Source of the DNA: Apostichopus japonicus
Lineage: Eukaryota > Echinodermata > Holothuroidea > Aspidochirotida > Stichopodidae
Direction of reading: 5' to 3'
Assembly (NCBI RefSeq): GCF_037975245.1
Contig: NC_092565.1
Location: forward strand, 9,408,499-9,472,498
DNA length: 64,000 nt
Each line of letters begins with the position of its first letter. Position 1 is the first letter of the stretch. A program made the position numbers and the translations under genes. This document shows positions 50,271-63,135 of the stretch, in pieces. Under the pieces are notes generated by a model. The model did no database searches. It worked only from the letters and a program-made list of their open reading frames with translations, and was not told the origin of the DNA.

Positions 50271-51964
50271 GGATACTTAATTCTTAATTAGTCTGGTGAC
50301 TTAATGATGACAAATTACTTGGGGGGTGGGGATGGGGGGTTTTGAAGGATCACTACATGTAACACCTGTAGGTTATGTATAATGCACAGTGTTGTGGTGG
50401 GTACGTGATCCAACGGAGGTTTGCAGTATATAGAGCAGAGTGAATCTGTGAGATCGGATCTACATTCGCACTATGGCCTTTGTTTCCCTCTGTGAGCTAG
50501 ATAATAAAACTGACTCGGACGCGTCCACACTACCATGATTTGAGAACGGGGTGGCGGGTAGAGAAGTAGAGAGCATTACGCACTCGCAAACGTCTCGATT
50601 ATTGTTTACAAATCAACTAGGCTATAGTTATAATAGTACACAGTGCACCCACATTGGACTCTCGCCGGTCTGTGTTTATTCGGAAGTGACAAAAGCAAAT
50701 GGCCATCGCGTGACCCCCCCCCCCACCCCACCCCCGATCGAGCGTTTATATTACAATTTTGATCGCCCTTGTAGGGGTCAGGGTCCTCACCTTGGAGTCG
50801 GGTTGGGCTTTGCAATGGGTCATTTTCATACAGTTATTTTGTTCTCAAAATGTTCTCATCAGATGAGAATATATATACTTGTAGTGTTGTTTTTCATATA
50901 TTTCGGATTATACATATCTTGAATATGAAAAATATACAACCGTTCTTTTAAATTCTGAGAAGAGCTGAGTTAAGCGAAGAGACTATAGGCTGCTATACAC
51001 ACTCATCGATTAACTATGCAGACACTGATTTCATGAGACGTGTGTGGTACATTAATCTCCTTATAAACCAAACTAGTTGATTTAGATTTGGCCTATTTAT
51101 TAATCACATTATCTCCATGTGAACTGCATGACAATATTCCAAATTATGAAGGACGCCTTAGCGCTGCAGGCTGTGTCTGCCTCTCAGTAAAATGTTACTA
51201 TTTGTTATGATGAATTGAAAAAATAAAATTATTATGATAACAATAGGAAGGAGAGGCGGTTACTGAGTCATCGAGGATGAAGAATGACTGACGTCACTCA
51301 TGAAAGCACGTGAAACATAGAGCAACATGACGCCTACAAAGAGTATGCAAAACTATGCGAAAAAATTATCATCATTATTCTCTCGTAAAGAAGTTTCAAA
51401 AAGCCTTGGCGAAATGAGACATATGCCAGACTGTTTTCTAGTGGATTATTCAACAAGTCTTTGCAAAAGAAATGAATATTGATGAGCTATTAATTGGCAC
51501 CGTTCCTTCCTTATTCCTTCACCTATTAGATTAGCATAGTGCAGGAAGGAACGAATCGACATTTGGTGAAATATTTCCATGAATGACTCGGTCTGTGAGA
51601 AATGAAACCCTACAGTCTCAACTCACAAAGTATTGACTTCATATATGTACAACATTCATGTGTTCATATTCATTTCAGTAACTTTGTTTGCATCGTCTTG
51701 CAAAACATTAAGAACCTATATGTATCTCCATCGTAACACTTTCAAACAATGAGACATCTAGGCCTATACTACTCAGATATACCTTAGAACGCTAACTGCA
51801 TGCGACTCTTGTTTGCCATTTGAAATTTGGCTTCTGAATCGACTTTTGGCTATAAGATCTTGTTCAGCACCCATTCTTTCGAAGGGGACCTCGTGATACT
51901 CATTTGGTGTAGCACCGTCTTGATCATATGGTTACAGTCTCCATATACGGGGACTGAGCTGCGA
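50271..51964. other. No recognised gene
   Basis: A G-rich tract lies at 50321-50340, a poly-C tract at about 50716-50724 and a CRE octamer at 51289-51296. The 123-codon frame at 50551-50922 spans the C-tract and shows no domain. Confidence 0.45.
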
Positions 51965-52290
51965 GTGGACCAAGTTGTTTGTTTCGAGCCCAAGTTCTAT
52001 CTTTAGTAACATTTCTTAGACAAAGTACTTCATTAAAAGCGGACCAAATTGTTTGGTTTCTTGCTTTATCTTCAGTGACTTTTCTTACAGAAAGTAAAAA
52101 TAATAAAAAGTGGATCAAGTTGTTTGGTTTCGTACCCAAGCACTATCTTTTTTAGAAAAAGGACTTCTTAAAGAATAATTTGTATGGTGTTTGTGCAAAG
52201 GCTGATCTTTGGTGACAATTATTTTTAAATGTACCGTATCGGTACTTCATAAAAAGTGGATCAAGTTGTTTGATTTTCTTGCTCGGCATC
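51965..52290. repeat. Diverged tandem repeat, about 73-bp unit, five copies
   Basis: G(T/C)GGA(C/T)CAA(G/A)TTGTTTG starts at 51965, 52039, 52110 and 52256. A strongly diverged copy occupies the double-length gap near 52183. Each unit continues with an ATCTTTAGTGAC-like and a CTTCATAAAAA-like segment. Confidence 0.8.
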
Positions 52291-53856
52291 GCCGGGATTT
52301 TTTTTCCTGAACTGTTGAAGGCCTGATTTTGTAAGTCAAGGTGTTTCTCGGGGTTGTAGAGACATTAATTAGGTTGGTAATTGAATACAACTAGTATTAG
52401 AGCATTAGAAACGCATTTACTACGTTCCCCCAGATGTGATAGAAAAACACAAACGTTCACCTGCTGTGGTCAAACTAAATCCCCTTTTTCCTATCTCATT
52501 TCAAAACATTTTTCCTTTCGAATTCTGCGAATATATGAAGGGGCGGGCGGGGGGGGGGGGGTTGTGGGAGGTGAACGTCCTAGATTTCCCCCTTTTCTTT
52601 AATGTTAAAAATCTTTGCATTTTTTGCATGCGAAATATTCGGGGCAATATTGATAATAATTAAACTTCAACGCTTGTCTTTGTATGCACAAACCTGTACA
52701 ATATTACGATAGGATACAACAACTATATCAATAAAGAACATCAACAGTACAGGTTAAGACTAATAATAAAATATAATAAAATAATAACAGTTTAAGAGAT
52801 TCAAAAAATAACAACCATATAAAGTTCGTAACAAAAGTTACTTTCCTATAGGCCTGTTATAATCTTCATATTGATCGATCCTAGAAATGTGATACATTTG
52901 TAATGTTTGCCTAGGTATGAAATGTTCTCCGCCCTTAAAATTTCATCAAAATGCTTCTTTTGTTTTTCTAAATCTGATTTTCCTCTGTGAATTAGGGACT
53001 TAAATGTTATAAACATGAAAAATGTTCAGCTGAAATGCTGTGACGTCATTATTCAAAAAATATCACCAAATTTGACAAATTCATATCTTCATGATACAAA
53101 ACGCTCTGAGGGATATGATTTTGATGTTGACAGGCATATCCCTTTAAGATTATAATACTTCAACGAGAGAAAAACCAAGCAGAGAGGACAGTGATCGCAA
53201 TGTCCTGTCGATGCGTTCTTACAAATACCTCGCATCACAAAAAACAAAAAAACTATTACCCCTGGACTCTTAAGTACCGTATCTTTCTTGAAATATCTTG
53301 ATGTGGATCATAAACCGAGTTCTGGTCAACAGATATAATCTTACAAATGTCAAGGCCTATCAAACTCAGCGTGAAAAAAATATTAAAATAGCACCGACGC
53401 GAAATTAGACGGTCCAAGAACGTATACGGTGATGATACGAAGAGTGGTTAGGATATCAGTGTACAAGAGCTATACAGATGGTGATATATATATATGTGGC
53501 AAATCTTGAACTGTCTACATTAATTTATTTATAAGTGAGTAAACAATGAGCAATTTTGAATTAAATATGAATGTGTATACAAAGTTATTTCAAGAATTCA
53601 TATACACGTGCATAACCTTCAGGGATGTTCAGATTGTATACCGTACTATTGATACCTCTATGTCATGAAATGTAAGGAATTTCCAGTTTATCCATGACGA
53701 ACTTGACGAACATGAAACCAAGCGAAACACTCAGCGAGAAAAAACAGAAGAATGTTCTGTTGTTGGTTTCGTATACGGTGTACACATTTAACGTTTGTTT
53801 GCGGGCGCATTCACTAGCTCATGCGCAATTGTGCACGTGGAACATGGCTGGTGCGA
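52291..53856. other. No recognised gene
   Basis: A poly-G tract lies at about 52548-52561 and a CRE octamer at 53041-53048. AT-rich, no coding signal. Confidence 0.5.
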
Positions 53857-54006
53857 ATATATATTTATAAAATATAAATATACATATATTTATATACATA
53901 TATTTATATATACATATATTTATATATATATATATATGTGTGTGTATATATATATACATATATATATAGCCTATATATATATATACATATATCTATATCT
54001 ATATAT

Positions 54007-54060
<54 letters not shown>
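53857..54060. repeat. Interrupted (TA)n microsatellite, about 200 bp
   Basis: TA runs with TTTA, TACA and TGTG interruptions. The 111-codon Tyr/Ile frame across it is an artefact. Confidence 0.95.
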
Positions 54061-54062
<2 letters not shown>

Positions 54063-54669
54063 TTTCGTCCACTTTCCGTACTGAATTAAATGAAATTGGA
54101 TATGATCCCTATACAACACGGCATATCTAAGGGTCTATATAGTTACTCACAAGCACCTGCTCGAGCGGAGATTAAGATTATAGGATTTGGGTAATTTAGA
54201 TTAGTGAACTGATCAGTGAGGGAAGAAGAATGTAGAAAGAATTTGATACCATGAAAAGTCCCTGGTTGAAGGTAGTCAAATTGAAGCAGTCTGATTTCAT
54301 TATTTATATCTTTTTCTGTCAAAGAATTAGTGGGCTTATATTAGTTACGTTCCTTCAGTTCGAATTTGAACGTTAAAAACATCATACTTATACCTGAATG
54401 ATATATCCGTTCGATATACAGACATACACCACCGTACATACCTTATATTCATCTGCAAACGTGTTCCAAATTTATTTTTCATCGCGACTGAAATGTCCTT
54501 ACTATTCAACTACACATTGGATCAATATCCTTCTAATATGTAAAATACGACAAATTCATATCGTTGGCAAGAAATAAGAGCGAGCGATGGAGAGACAAGT
54601 GAGAAAAGGAAGGAGTAGAAGAGACCTTCACAGTACTGTGTAAGGATGCATACACAACAACAGAATAAC

Positions 54670-54670
<1 letters not shown>
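54061..54670. other. No recognised gene
   Basis: Non-coding by eye, no repeat recognised. Confidence 0.5.

Positions 54671-54716
<46 letters not shown>
54671..54716. repeat. (TA)n microsatellite
   Basis: About 45 bp of pure TA ending in an A-run. Confidence 0.95.
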
Positions 54717-54720
<4 letters not shown>

Positions 54721-55100
54721 CACTCTGTTAGTATATAATGTCCTATACTGTTTGCTATATACTTTAAAATATGCTCGTTGCGTATTCATGTAATATAAGC
54801 CAAGTTACAGGCTATATTTAGAATTCGGCAGCAAGTCGAGACTATAAGGAGTAATACTGCAGACGTGTATGCGGAGACCGTGTAGACCTGCAATCCACGT
54901 CTATTACTATACACGTTGACTTAGATTTATGCATACCTTAAACAGTCTGTCACCGTGCTCCTTAGACCTCATGCAGGCTATTTATTACCGAAATTCGAAT
55001 CTAACGTAGATGAATACAACAGTCTAATACGTACCACAATGTTCTATTTCGCTAGTAGCATTTTACAACAATCTCGTGGTGGCATGCGCGATAAATCACA

Positions 55101-55284
55101 ATATATGTATATGTATATCTATATGTATATGGATATGTATATGTTCATATATATATATGTATATATATACATATGTATGTATATATATATGTATATATAT
55201 CTAAATATATATATCACAGTTTGTTTGGCGCTATATCAAAATTATGTATTATTATTATTATTATGTTATATATATATACATATA

Positions 55285-55340
<56 letters not shown>
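55101..55340. repeat. TA/TATG-rich compound microsatellite
   Basis: TATATG-type repeats, an interruption at 55216-55245, an ATT trinucleotide patch (about 55248-55263), then about 70 bp of TA. Confidence 0.93.
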
Positions 55341-56424
55341 TATATTCGTTGGAGATTATATGTGTTGGTGTGTGTATGTGTGTTCTACAGGTATTAAAGC
55401 ATTGCCTCACCTATAATTAATGACCATATGACCAACCTATAGTATACAGTCTTCATGCATACACCTGGCTTGCGTATACATATCCTATACTTACCCCCTA
55501 CATAGTTATTGCTCATAAGCAACGAATATTCGTTTCGTCATGTTTTTTGTATTTATTATTATTCCTATCTCTTCTTCTTTGCTTATCTGTGTCTTTTAAT
55601 GTTGAAATTATTTTTTTGGAAGCGTTACACATATTTCGTCGGAGATTGTGTTTATATATACGTTACAAATATTGAGACAAAGATACCACAATCACTCACA
55701 TGAGATATTGATTATCTCTCATTCTGATACAAATATTTGCAAACACATCACATACGTATTGAACAATGATACATGAGTCAACATTGTTTTACTTGAACTT
55801 TTGCTGTGTGAAGACTTTTAAAAGTAGTACATTTCAGCCCTAACGTGACATCTACTGTTTGTCCAATGATCAATGTACGTCTATTTCGAGAGCTTCTACC
55901 ATTAATTTCTCAAGATAGTTTGTTCTCAAAAGTATATCAGCAGCAAGATTTGAAATATAGTGACATTTTGTTTATTTTCTTCCATTTGCGAAATTAAACT
56001 GAAGACCGTGATTTATGGTTATTATTTTCATTTTATAGGTCTTACTCTAATCTGGAACTGCCTGTATAGAACCTGTCGTCGTAAACGGTCTCGGCGTTTC
56101 TATTTTCTTTTGTTATTTCTTTTTGGAAAGAGAACGGACACAGAAAAATTGAAATGCTTCTATTTTTCCCCCTTCTTCTTAACAAGATAAACCTTTAAAA
56201 GGAATACATTGACTGAATCAGAACTCTGGAAAATAAAGTATCATCGACTTTATTCCACTGGGATGTTTGTGTTTGAAAATAACTGTCGTCTCTGTCTTTA
56301 TCTGGAATAAAAATTACGGACATAGAAGTGCATGGCAAAATGTTTGGATAAGTTGACAAATAGTTACAATTTGAAATCAGTTGTGATTAGCATTAGACAG
56401 AACATTCTGTGTGTGTGTATCACA
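55341..56424. other. No recognised gene
   Basis: AT-rich. A frame near 56040 follows a TTTTATAG acceptor-like sequence and reads WNCLYRTCRRKRSRRF, basic and hydrophobic. It is too weak to call. Confidence 0.45.
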
Positions 56425-58060
56425 TACTTGTGGACTGGAGTTTCATCAAATATAGCATTCCTTTATACACTTTGTGGAAGTATATACGCGTTGTACTGTC
56501 TGGACCGGCGCGAATGCCATATTACGCTAAATCTACGAACTGAAGCAAATGATTGGATATTCTACAAAATTGCGAAACTGGAGTTGTCCATTCAGAAGAT
56601 ACGTCTTTGTGGAATGAAGATATAAGTTATACCCTTAAACCTGGATTTGGATCAACCATTATTACATAATTTTATATATTCAATTGGATTCGAGGTATTT
56701 ACAGTGTTGTCTATATACACGTTGACTGGAGCTTTTGTTAATAGCAAACGTGTCTAGTGGATTGGAGTTGGAATCCACCGTTATTGACTGGAGTTTATAT
56801 ATACCATTCCTTTAACTTCCCTGACTGGAGTGAGCGATCATCGCATGCTTTCAGTCTTGTTTACTGGAATACCATACTTTAAGTACTGTGTTTATAATTG
56901 CAGCATTCCTTAAACCGTGTGGCCCGGAGTTTATCAATCACAACATATACGTTAAGATAGATTTTGTCAATCATAAAATACGTGTTATTGTCGTACTGGA
57001 GTTTATAAATTATTCCTCAAACTGTCTGGTTTAGAGTTTAAGAATAATATCATACCTTAAAACACGTGGACTGTGGGTTTTGTCATTCTTTGACATACTT
57101 TTAGCCTGGACTGGATTTTATCAATATTCCTGGTTAACTGGAGTTTATCGATCATACTAGCCCGTCCAATCGTGTACACTGAAGTTTATCAAGAACGGCA
57201 CACTTTTACACATGTGGACTGGAATTTATCATTCTGAACTTAATGTACTTCAAACCTTGTAGACTTGAGTTTATCAAAGCAACTTTCAACATTGCAATAT
57301 ATTTATTATTCATATTAATTATTTAAACCTGGATTTTAGTAATCGCAATATCCTTCAAATCGTGTGACCGGGAGTTTATCAATCACAACATACCTTAATC
57401 GTGTGGACTGGTATTTGATCATTCTTAACGTCCGTTACACCCGTGTGGACCGGATCATATAGTGCTTTGTGGCTTGGAGTTTATCAATAAACCTCGTGGA
57501 CCAGAGTGTATCAGCCATAGCATACTTTTAACCTTGCGGACTGGAATTTACAATCATAGCAAACTTTCGAGCATTCGGACTGGATTTTTTTATTAAACCG
57601 AGTAAACGTGAGCCTATCAATCAAAGCAATATTTCAACCTCATTAATTGGAGTTTATAAATCATAACATACTGAAAACCTTTGTCAACTGCTGTTTGCGT
57701 ACTTTAAACCATAAGACGGTTGTTGATCAGTTATATCTCACATTAATCACTGTCGTCTGGAGTTGATCAACACACCGTGTAACCTGGAATTTATCATCAA
57801 TCATAACATACTATGGATCTCTGGATTTAATGTTTTGATCAAAGCGTAATTTAAACAGGTGAATGGTCACTTATCCATGAGAACATACCAGGAACCTATA
57901 TAAGACTGGATTTAGTGAATCTTAGACTCTTTTAAACCTTGTGAAGTGGACTTTAGCACTTTCAGCATATATATGAAATCATTTGTACGGATGTAAGGTA
58001 TCAATCGTAACGTACCTTAAATTATATGTGGACTGTATTGAATATCAACTGCAATATAAT
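56425..58060. repeat. Large decayed tandem array, core GGACTGGAGTTTATCAATCA
   Basis: Versions of (G/T)TGGACTGGAGTTTATCAATCATA followed by ACATAC-TTAAACC recur roughly every 45-70 bp, about 25-30 times by eye. Examples lie near 56428, 56787, 56920, 57135, 57363, 57398, 57469 and 57535. No two copies are identical. The 97-codon frame at 56332-56625 runs into the array's left end. Confidence 0.8.
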
Positions 58061-59856
58061 ATACCTATGCATCGTTTCGCTATTCGCTGAAAAAACGAAA
58101 TAGTGATTTGCACGAATTAAGAACAAAAAAAGTACAATTCGACAAAAAACAAATTGACACCAACCCCAAGTTAGATGTGTTGTTTTTTGTCAAGAACATG
58201 AAATATAAATCTGAATCTCTATCAGATAGTAAATTAGTAAACTTATTCTTGTTCATAAACATTTTATAGCAACGCAATTTGACAGCTCATTTAATGTGAA
58301 TATAATTATTCTTGTGGATAGACTCTGTCATCTTCCTATTTGAGCAATAAACGTTCAGGTGTCTTTCTTTCAACCAAGTTATAAGAGAGTTTTCGAGTGA
58401 TAAACACTGGATAATAACTTCTGGAATATATTGGATTTAAATTCTTTGGAAAAAACAACATCAAGGTAAGCTATAGTCTACTTCTACTTTTTAACATTTT
58501 ATCCCTGCGGATGTAACCTTCTCCCCCCCCCCCTCCACCCCACCCGCATCGTCACTGTTTATAGATACCACGTACCAATTCCACGAGGTCCTATTTTTTC
58601 TTATTTTCTGTCGAAGTGTATTATGTTGTTCAGTCGTTTCCGTATATATTTAATATTCCTTATTGTCAATTGGCAAATGGCGTTTGATTCGGAACAACTT
58701 CGTTCGCAGAACAATGGTGACAAAAGAACCCCTTTGTACCTGCGAGAGGGGATGGTTGGAGGAGGGGGAGGGGGGGGGGTTAAAACTCTCGTCCGTCGCA
58801 TAGAGCGGTCATGTGAGCAGGAATAGGAACGATAATGAAACGTACTTAAATTTTCATTGAACTGAGAATTTAGTCACGGTTATTAGTTTGTGTCTACTAG
58901 ATGTACAGGGTTTTAAAATGGGCCACAACAACCATATCTCAAACCGACCCCTTTGGGTTCACTAATGTCAATTATAGCCGTAAACTTATTCAAATGGTGA
59001 TAACTATTCTAATGGGATGCAAGAGAAACAACAATGAAAACGACATTGACATTACAATGATGGTAATCGTTTAATTTGCATGATGAGTTATGATTGTCTG
59101 CTTAATAAAGTTACAACTGGCTAATTAATGCCTCGTGTCTGACTTGACCAAATGGCTTGATACTTTGCACCTTTCATTTATTATTGGTATAAAATTGACA
59201 ACGGATTTTAAGGTCACTTTATACATTTCCGGAATTTCTGGCTCGGTATCTTTCATATAAATGTAAAGCCAAGAAAAACCCCATTGCTTTGAAACTAAAT
59301 TTTGCAAACCAGAAATGCAACAATAAAAGGTGACTTTTTTAATTTTCTTTCAACACTCTTAATCCCATATACGAATCTGAACATTGAAGGGGCCTAAAAT
59401 AAGGGAGGGCCTGAGGCTATAACCTTATTAGCCTGTGGGTTCATCCACCCCTGTCTCTCGTCCGTCCGATGGGGACATTATAAGTGGTGATTTCAGGAGC
59501 AGGAATGCCCGAGATAATTACACTCCTGCTTTCATAATCCTCTGAAAACTCATCGAAAAGAGACGGCTTGATTTATCCACAAGTATCTTCTGGGTAGAGT
59601 TTCCAGTGCACGTATTATATGTTGGCTTCGTAACCCCTGGAAAATACTAAAGTAAACTGAATTTAGCCAGGTCCTTGAATGTAGGTTATACTCTGTGCAT
59701 TTGATATGGAACGATGATGTGATGTGTCTAAGGGTATAAGGCTAAGTGTTGGTATTTCGTCTGAATTCCGTTCCTCGAATGACATACATGCAGGATTAAC
59801 GGTTATTGTTTTTGGTGGAGTTTATATTTGCATTCCGAGGGACGTTACACTGCAGA
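58061..59856. other. No recognised gene
   Basis: A donor-like CAAGGTAAGC lies near 58461. A C-tract at 58520-58531 and a G-tract at about 58765-58778, 240 bp apart, are potentially complementary. No coding signal. Confidence 0.45.
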
Positions 59857-59912
59857 CAGAGGCGTGCACAGGATATCAAAGGTTGTGTGTGTGTGGGGGG
59901 GGGGGGGGGTCA
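59857..59912 (+). mobile_element. Left end of a hAT-like miniature element
   Basis: Begins CAGAGGCGTGCACAGG, then a (GT)n run and a poly-G run of about 15 (59895-59909). No right end was found downstream. The end coordinate covers only the recognisable part. Confidence 0.4.
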
Positions 59913-60779
59913 ACATAAAATAAATACAATTTTAAAAATCAAATGGTGAATTCTGTGAATATAATTTAGGTCTATATAGGTAGCTGTGAACGCAAGATTG
60001 TGCTAATAATTAAATAGAAAGGGTAAACCCCCGATTAATAAGGCAGGGTCTTGATAGGATCGAATATACATTTATGACGCGCTCATTATATAGCTAAGTT
60101 TATTTGGTAAAAAATATCAAAGAGAATGTTTTATATTTTGATCAATTTCGATCTCATTTTGAGTAATAATTTAATTACCAATTTTACCCCCCCCCCCCCG
60201 CATTTATTACTCAATATTGCAACAATTTTGCAACAATACGACAAATCATCAAATTGATAGTTTTGTGTGCTATTTGAATAATTTCCCAATCAATTTATGA
60301 AAGACGCGGGAAATAATGTATTGTTATAGGTAGGCATTGGCATGTTTAGCAATTGGTTTAACTATATATAGAGGTAATATATGGTTTCTTCAGTTATTGT
60401 AACTTCAAAAAAGTCTAAAGATATTAAATTCGATTATAGACACCGCAATTCTAAGAAAGCTAAGCCTGTGTATGTAGGAAATAACAACAACAGAGCATTC
60501 TGTTCGAAATCTGTCGATCTCCTCTCACGAGTGTGTCTGGTTATTAGATTTATCCATGAAAGCAAGGATAACAAAAACAAGAGGAATAAAAAAAAGCACA
60601 AATGTTAAGCTGATTATAGTAACAACAATTTATCCATCGGATTTCCTATTTATCATAAATTCCACACTGTGCACCGTTAAACGCTTTTCTCAGAGACTGA
60701 ATAGTTTCTGTACATTCGTTTATCTTTAAATATATTTGAGTCGTTTTCATATGCTATTTAACTTTATTTTCATATATAG
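59913..60779. other. No recognised gene
   Basis: A poly-C tract lies at about 60187-60199. AT-rich, non-coding by eye. The last 40 bp form a T-rich tract leading to the AG at 60778-60779. Confidence 0.45.
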
Positions 60780-60893
60780 GGTGTGGGTGCCAGTGGGATT
60801 CTCTATAGCGATGTGAAAGTCGACTCGGTCATGGTTCTAACAGGATTTTGGGAACCAATAACAGACCGAGAAACATTGTATATTTCAGTATTT
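60780..60893 (+). CDS. Candidate internal exon, 38 codons, phase 0
   Basis: Flanked by a T-rich tract ending CATATATAG and by the donor GTAAGT. The length is 114 nt. Only one frame is open; it starts GVGASGILYSDVKVDSVMVL and ends ETLYISVF. The other two frames are closed. Base composition is richer in G+C than the surroundings and codon use looks varied, unlike the repeat frames. No family is recognised and no neighbouring exon seen, so this is a lead and not a gene call. Confidence 0.3.
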
Positions 60894-61096
60894 GTAAGTT
60901 TGTCATATAAACAGCACTTTTTAGTTTAACCAAAGAGATCTTCCCAATTAATCATATCTGTTGCTTACTAATGAAATACAATCATTTCATTCTTAGTGAT
61001 TTTGTTTCGCAGGCAGGCATTGCAACATAAATATCAGGTAGATATGTTAACCTTCTGCCGGTGTGAGAGTAAATATGTCCGGTCGGACATTATTAA

Positions 61097-61100
<4 letters not shown>

Positions 61101-61166
<66 letters not shown>
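61101..61166. repeat. (TA)n microsatellite
   Basis: About 65 bp of pure TA followed by a C-rich stretch. Confidence 0.96.
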
Positions 61167-61167
<1 letters not shown>

Positions 61168-62000
61168 ACCTCTCACCAAACCCCCACCCCCATCCCACTC
61201 ATAACCAAAAAAAACCCCTGTATAGCACCTTAATATGGAAAGCAAGATTGGGAACTACATGTCATCTTGGTATTTCATAAAATTCTTGAACGTAAATTTC
61301 TGGTATGGGTGCATGCATGGTTATCTTGGGAAATCAAAAACATTTCCGAGATTGCTAAAGGTCCAGGTACCCCTATTGATTCTGACATACAAATGACATG
61401 TGACATTATCGAACGATCTAAATTTTATTAAATAACAATAGCCCGACAAAAAAATTGTTAGTTAGTGGAGCATGCATAATTTAAGATATGGTGGGGACTA
61501 GTTTAAAGCTGGGGAGTGTTATCGATTTGAAAACACCTGTAAAACAAGTTCAATCGATTCGTTCCGTCTAAGGATGACGACTGTCTCGAGACTAATGGCA
61601 GAGGAATGAAGGTCATTGATTTATGGAAATTAAAGTCGTCTGTCTGCAAAGATGGAATCTCGATTTTAGAGAGAGAGAGGGAGAGAGAGAGAGAGTAGTC
61701 AAAAAGCTGAGATCTTCTGTAGAAATCTGACATATTCTAAAAAATGATGCAATCATGCACTACCACCAAGCAGTTATTTAACATACGGTTTTGATATCAA
61801 AACTAAAATGCATCAATGGCCGCGTAAAGTCTTTAGTGAAGGTAATTGAGTTATTAGGAAGCTGTTCAGTTACGTGTCTCGACAATTATTATTATTAACA
61901 TGTACAATGAATGAATAATGTACAAAATGGAGATTATTATATTATAGTTCATACGGTACTACAGGTTTGCAACGTCAGAAAGAGGAAATTATGAAACAAG
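61167..62000. other. No gene; (GA)n run
   Basis: An interrupted (GA)n run lies at 61668-61696. The rest is AT-rich without features. Confidence 0.5.
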
Positions 62001-62430
62001 TCTGTCTGTCTGTCTGTGCACTGAGCTATACAACGTAGATATAAGCCGTTGTCTACAATGATTGAACGTTGAACATGATGTTAATCATGAACATGTAGAT
62101 CTATATAGTCTTTCATGTCAGAATGATGGACTGTTGTACACAACAGGTAGTATTTTAAATCGGTTCTAGTCTGTGCATGGTGCTATATCGTCCCTACTAT
62201 TAGCCGGTGTATATAATGATTGATTGTTGACCTAAAAACAAGGCAATCTCAAATCACGCCGTCCAAACAGTCATTAAGACCTGCAGTATAACCGTCAATC
62301 GCAGACTGAAGACATTTTGAAGGAAACAGGTAACTGTAATCATTCATATCTAGCTCAACATGGAACCACATACATAGTCTGAACAAGCAGAGATGTACAA
62401 TAATGATTGAGTTTTGTACTTAACAGGTTC
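62001..62430. repeat. Degenerate repeat region, AACAGGT-containing units
   Basis: Opens with a (CTGT)n patch (62002-62018). Recurring motifs are GTTGTCTACAATGATTGA/GTGTATATAATGATTGA/TGTACAATAATGATTGA and AACAGGTA/AACAGGTTC (near 62140, 62325 and 62422), about 90-100 bp apart. The copies are heavily diverged. Confidence 0.5.
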
Positions 62431-62742
62431 TTTCCACGTGATCCGCCCCGCGGAATGCACATCGTCACGGCCAAAAACGGCACAATAAACCGAAACCGAT
62501 CTCTACAAAATCCTAGAATCATATACCAACAAAACATCTCCTCAACCCCACCCAGAGCCGAACAAAACGTCAAGATCTACAAAAGTACAAACCGGCGGCC
62601 CGCTCGAAGGCTCACCAATCCCCTTGCCCCCCTCCCCCTTAAGAAAACACCATCGGCCCGAGAAAACAGGTCTCGGCAAACGGTGAAACTCCGCCTCAGA
62701 ACCATGCACTAGAGTCTCCAGTATTGTGGTTGTAGTTTCTAC
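62431..62742. other. T-poor, C/A-rich island inside the degenerate repeats
   Basis: About 285 of these 312 bp are strikingly poor in T and rich in C and A on the plus strand, unlike everything around them. The island is bracketed by the direct repeat TAACAGGTTC (62421-62430 and 62743-62752). The plus frame 62407-62712 is open for about 100 codons, but T-depletion removes stop codons in any frame, so this is not evidence of a protein. It could be an insertion, or the bracketing motif could simply be the local repeat unit. Confidence 0.5.
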
Positions 62743-63135
62743 TAACAGGTTCATTAGTAAGTCATGTCCATACGTACCGTACAGTAAATGATGTCATGTT
62801 GTAGACAATGGGTAATCACTATCACTTTTTGTTGTTGTTATATAAGTCACATTTCCATGCAACACGAGTCTCTGTTAAACCAAATCTTGTTAATCCTACC
62901 CTAAGTCTGTAACAGCAACTGCCAATTCTGCAAAGATTGACTCTTACATGAATCTCTTTGTATGGAACTGTTGTGTTTGCAAACGCAGACTGTCCTAGAT
63001 AGTTTGTCCTAGCAAGTGTTATGTGTCTGCAAAGTTTGAGTGATGAACCAACTTTTATTTAACCTCAATTCTCTTTGTGGCACGTTTGTGTCTGCAAAGA
63101 TGGACTGTGGAACCAAACTCTGTTAATCTATAATG
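62743..63135. repeat. Degenerate tandem repeat, GTCTGCAAAGATGGACTG core
   Basis: (T/G)TCTGCAAAGAT(T/G)GACT, followed by AACCAA-CTTTGTTAA-like segments, recurs near 62930, 62970, 63024 and 63088 with variable spacing. Heavily diverged. Confidence 0.55.
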
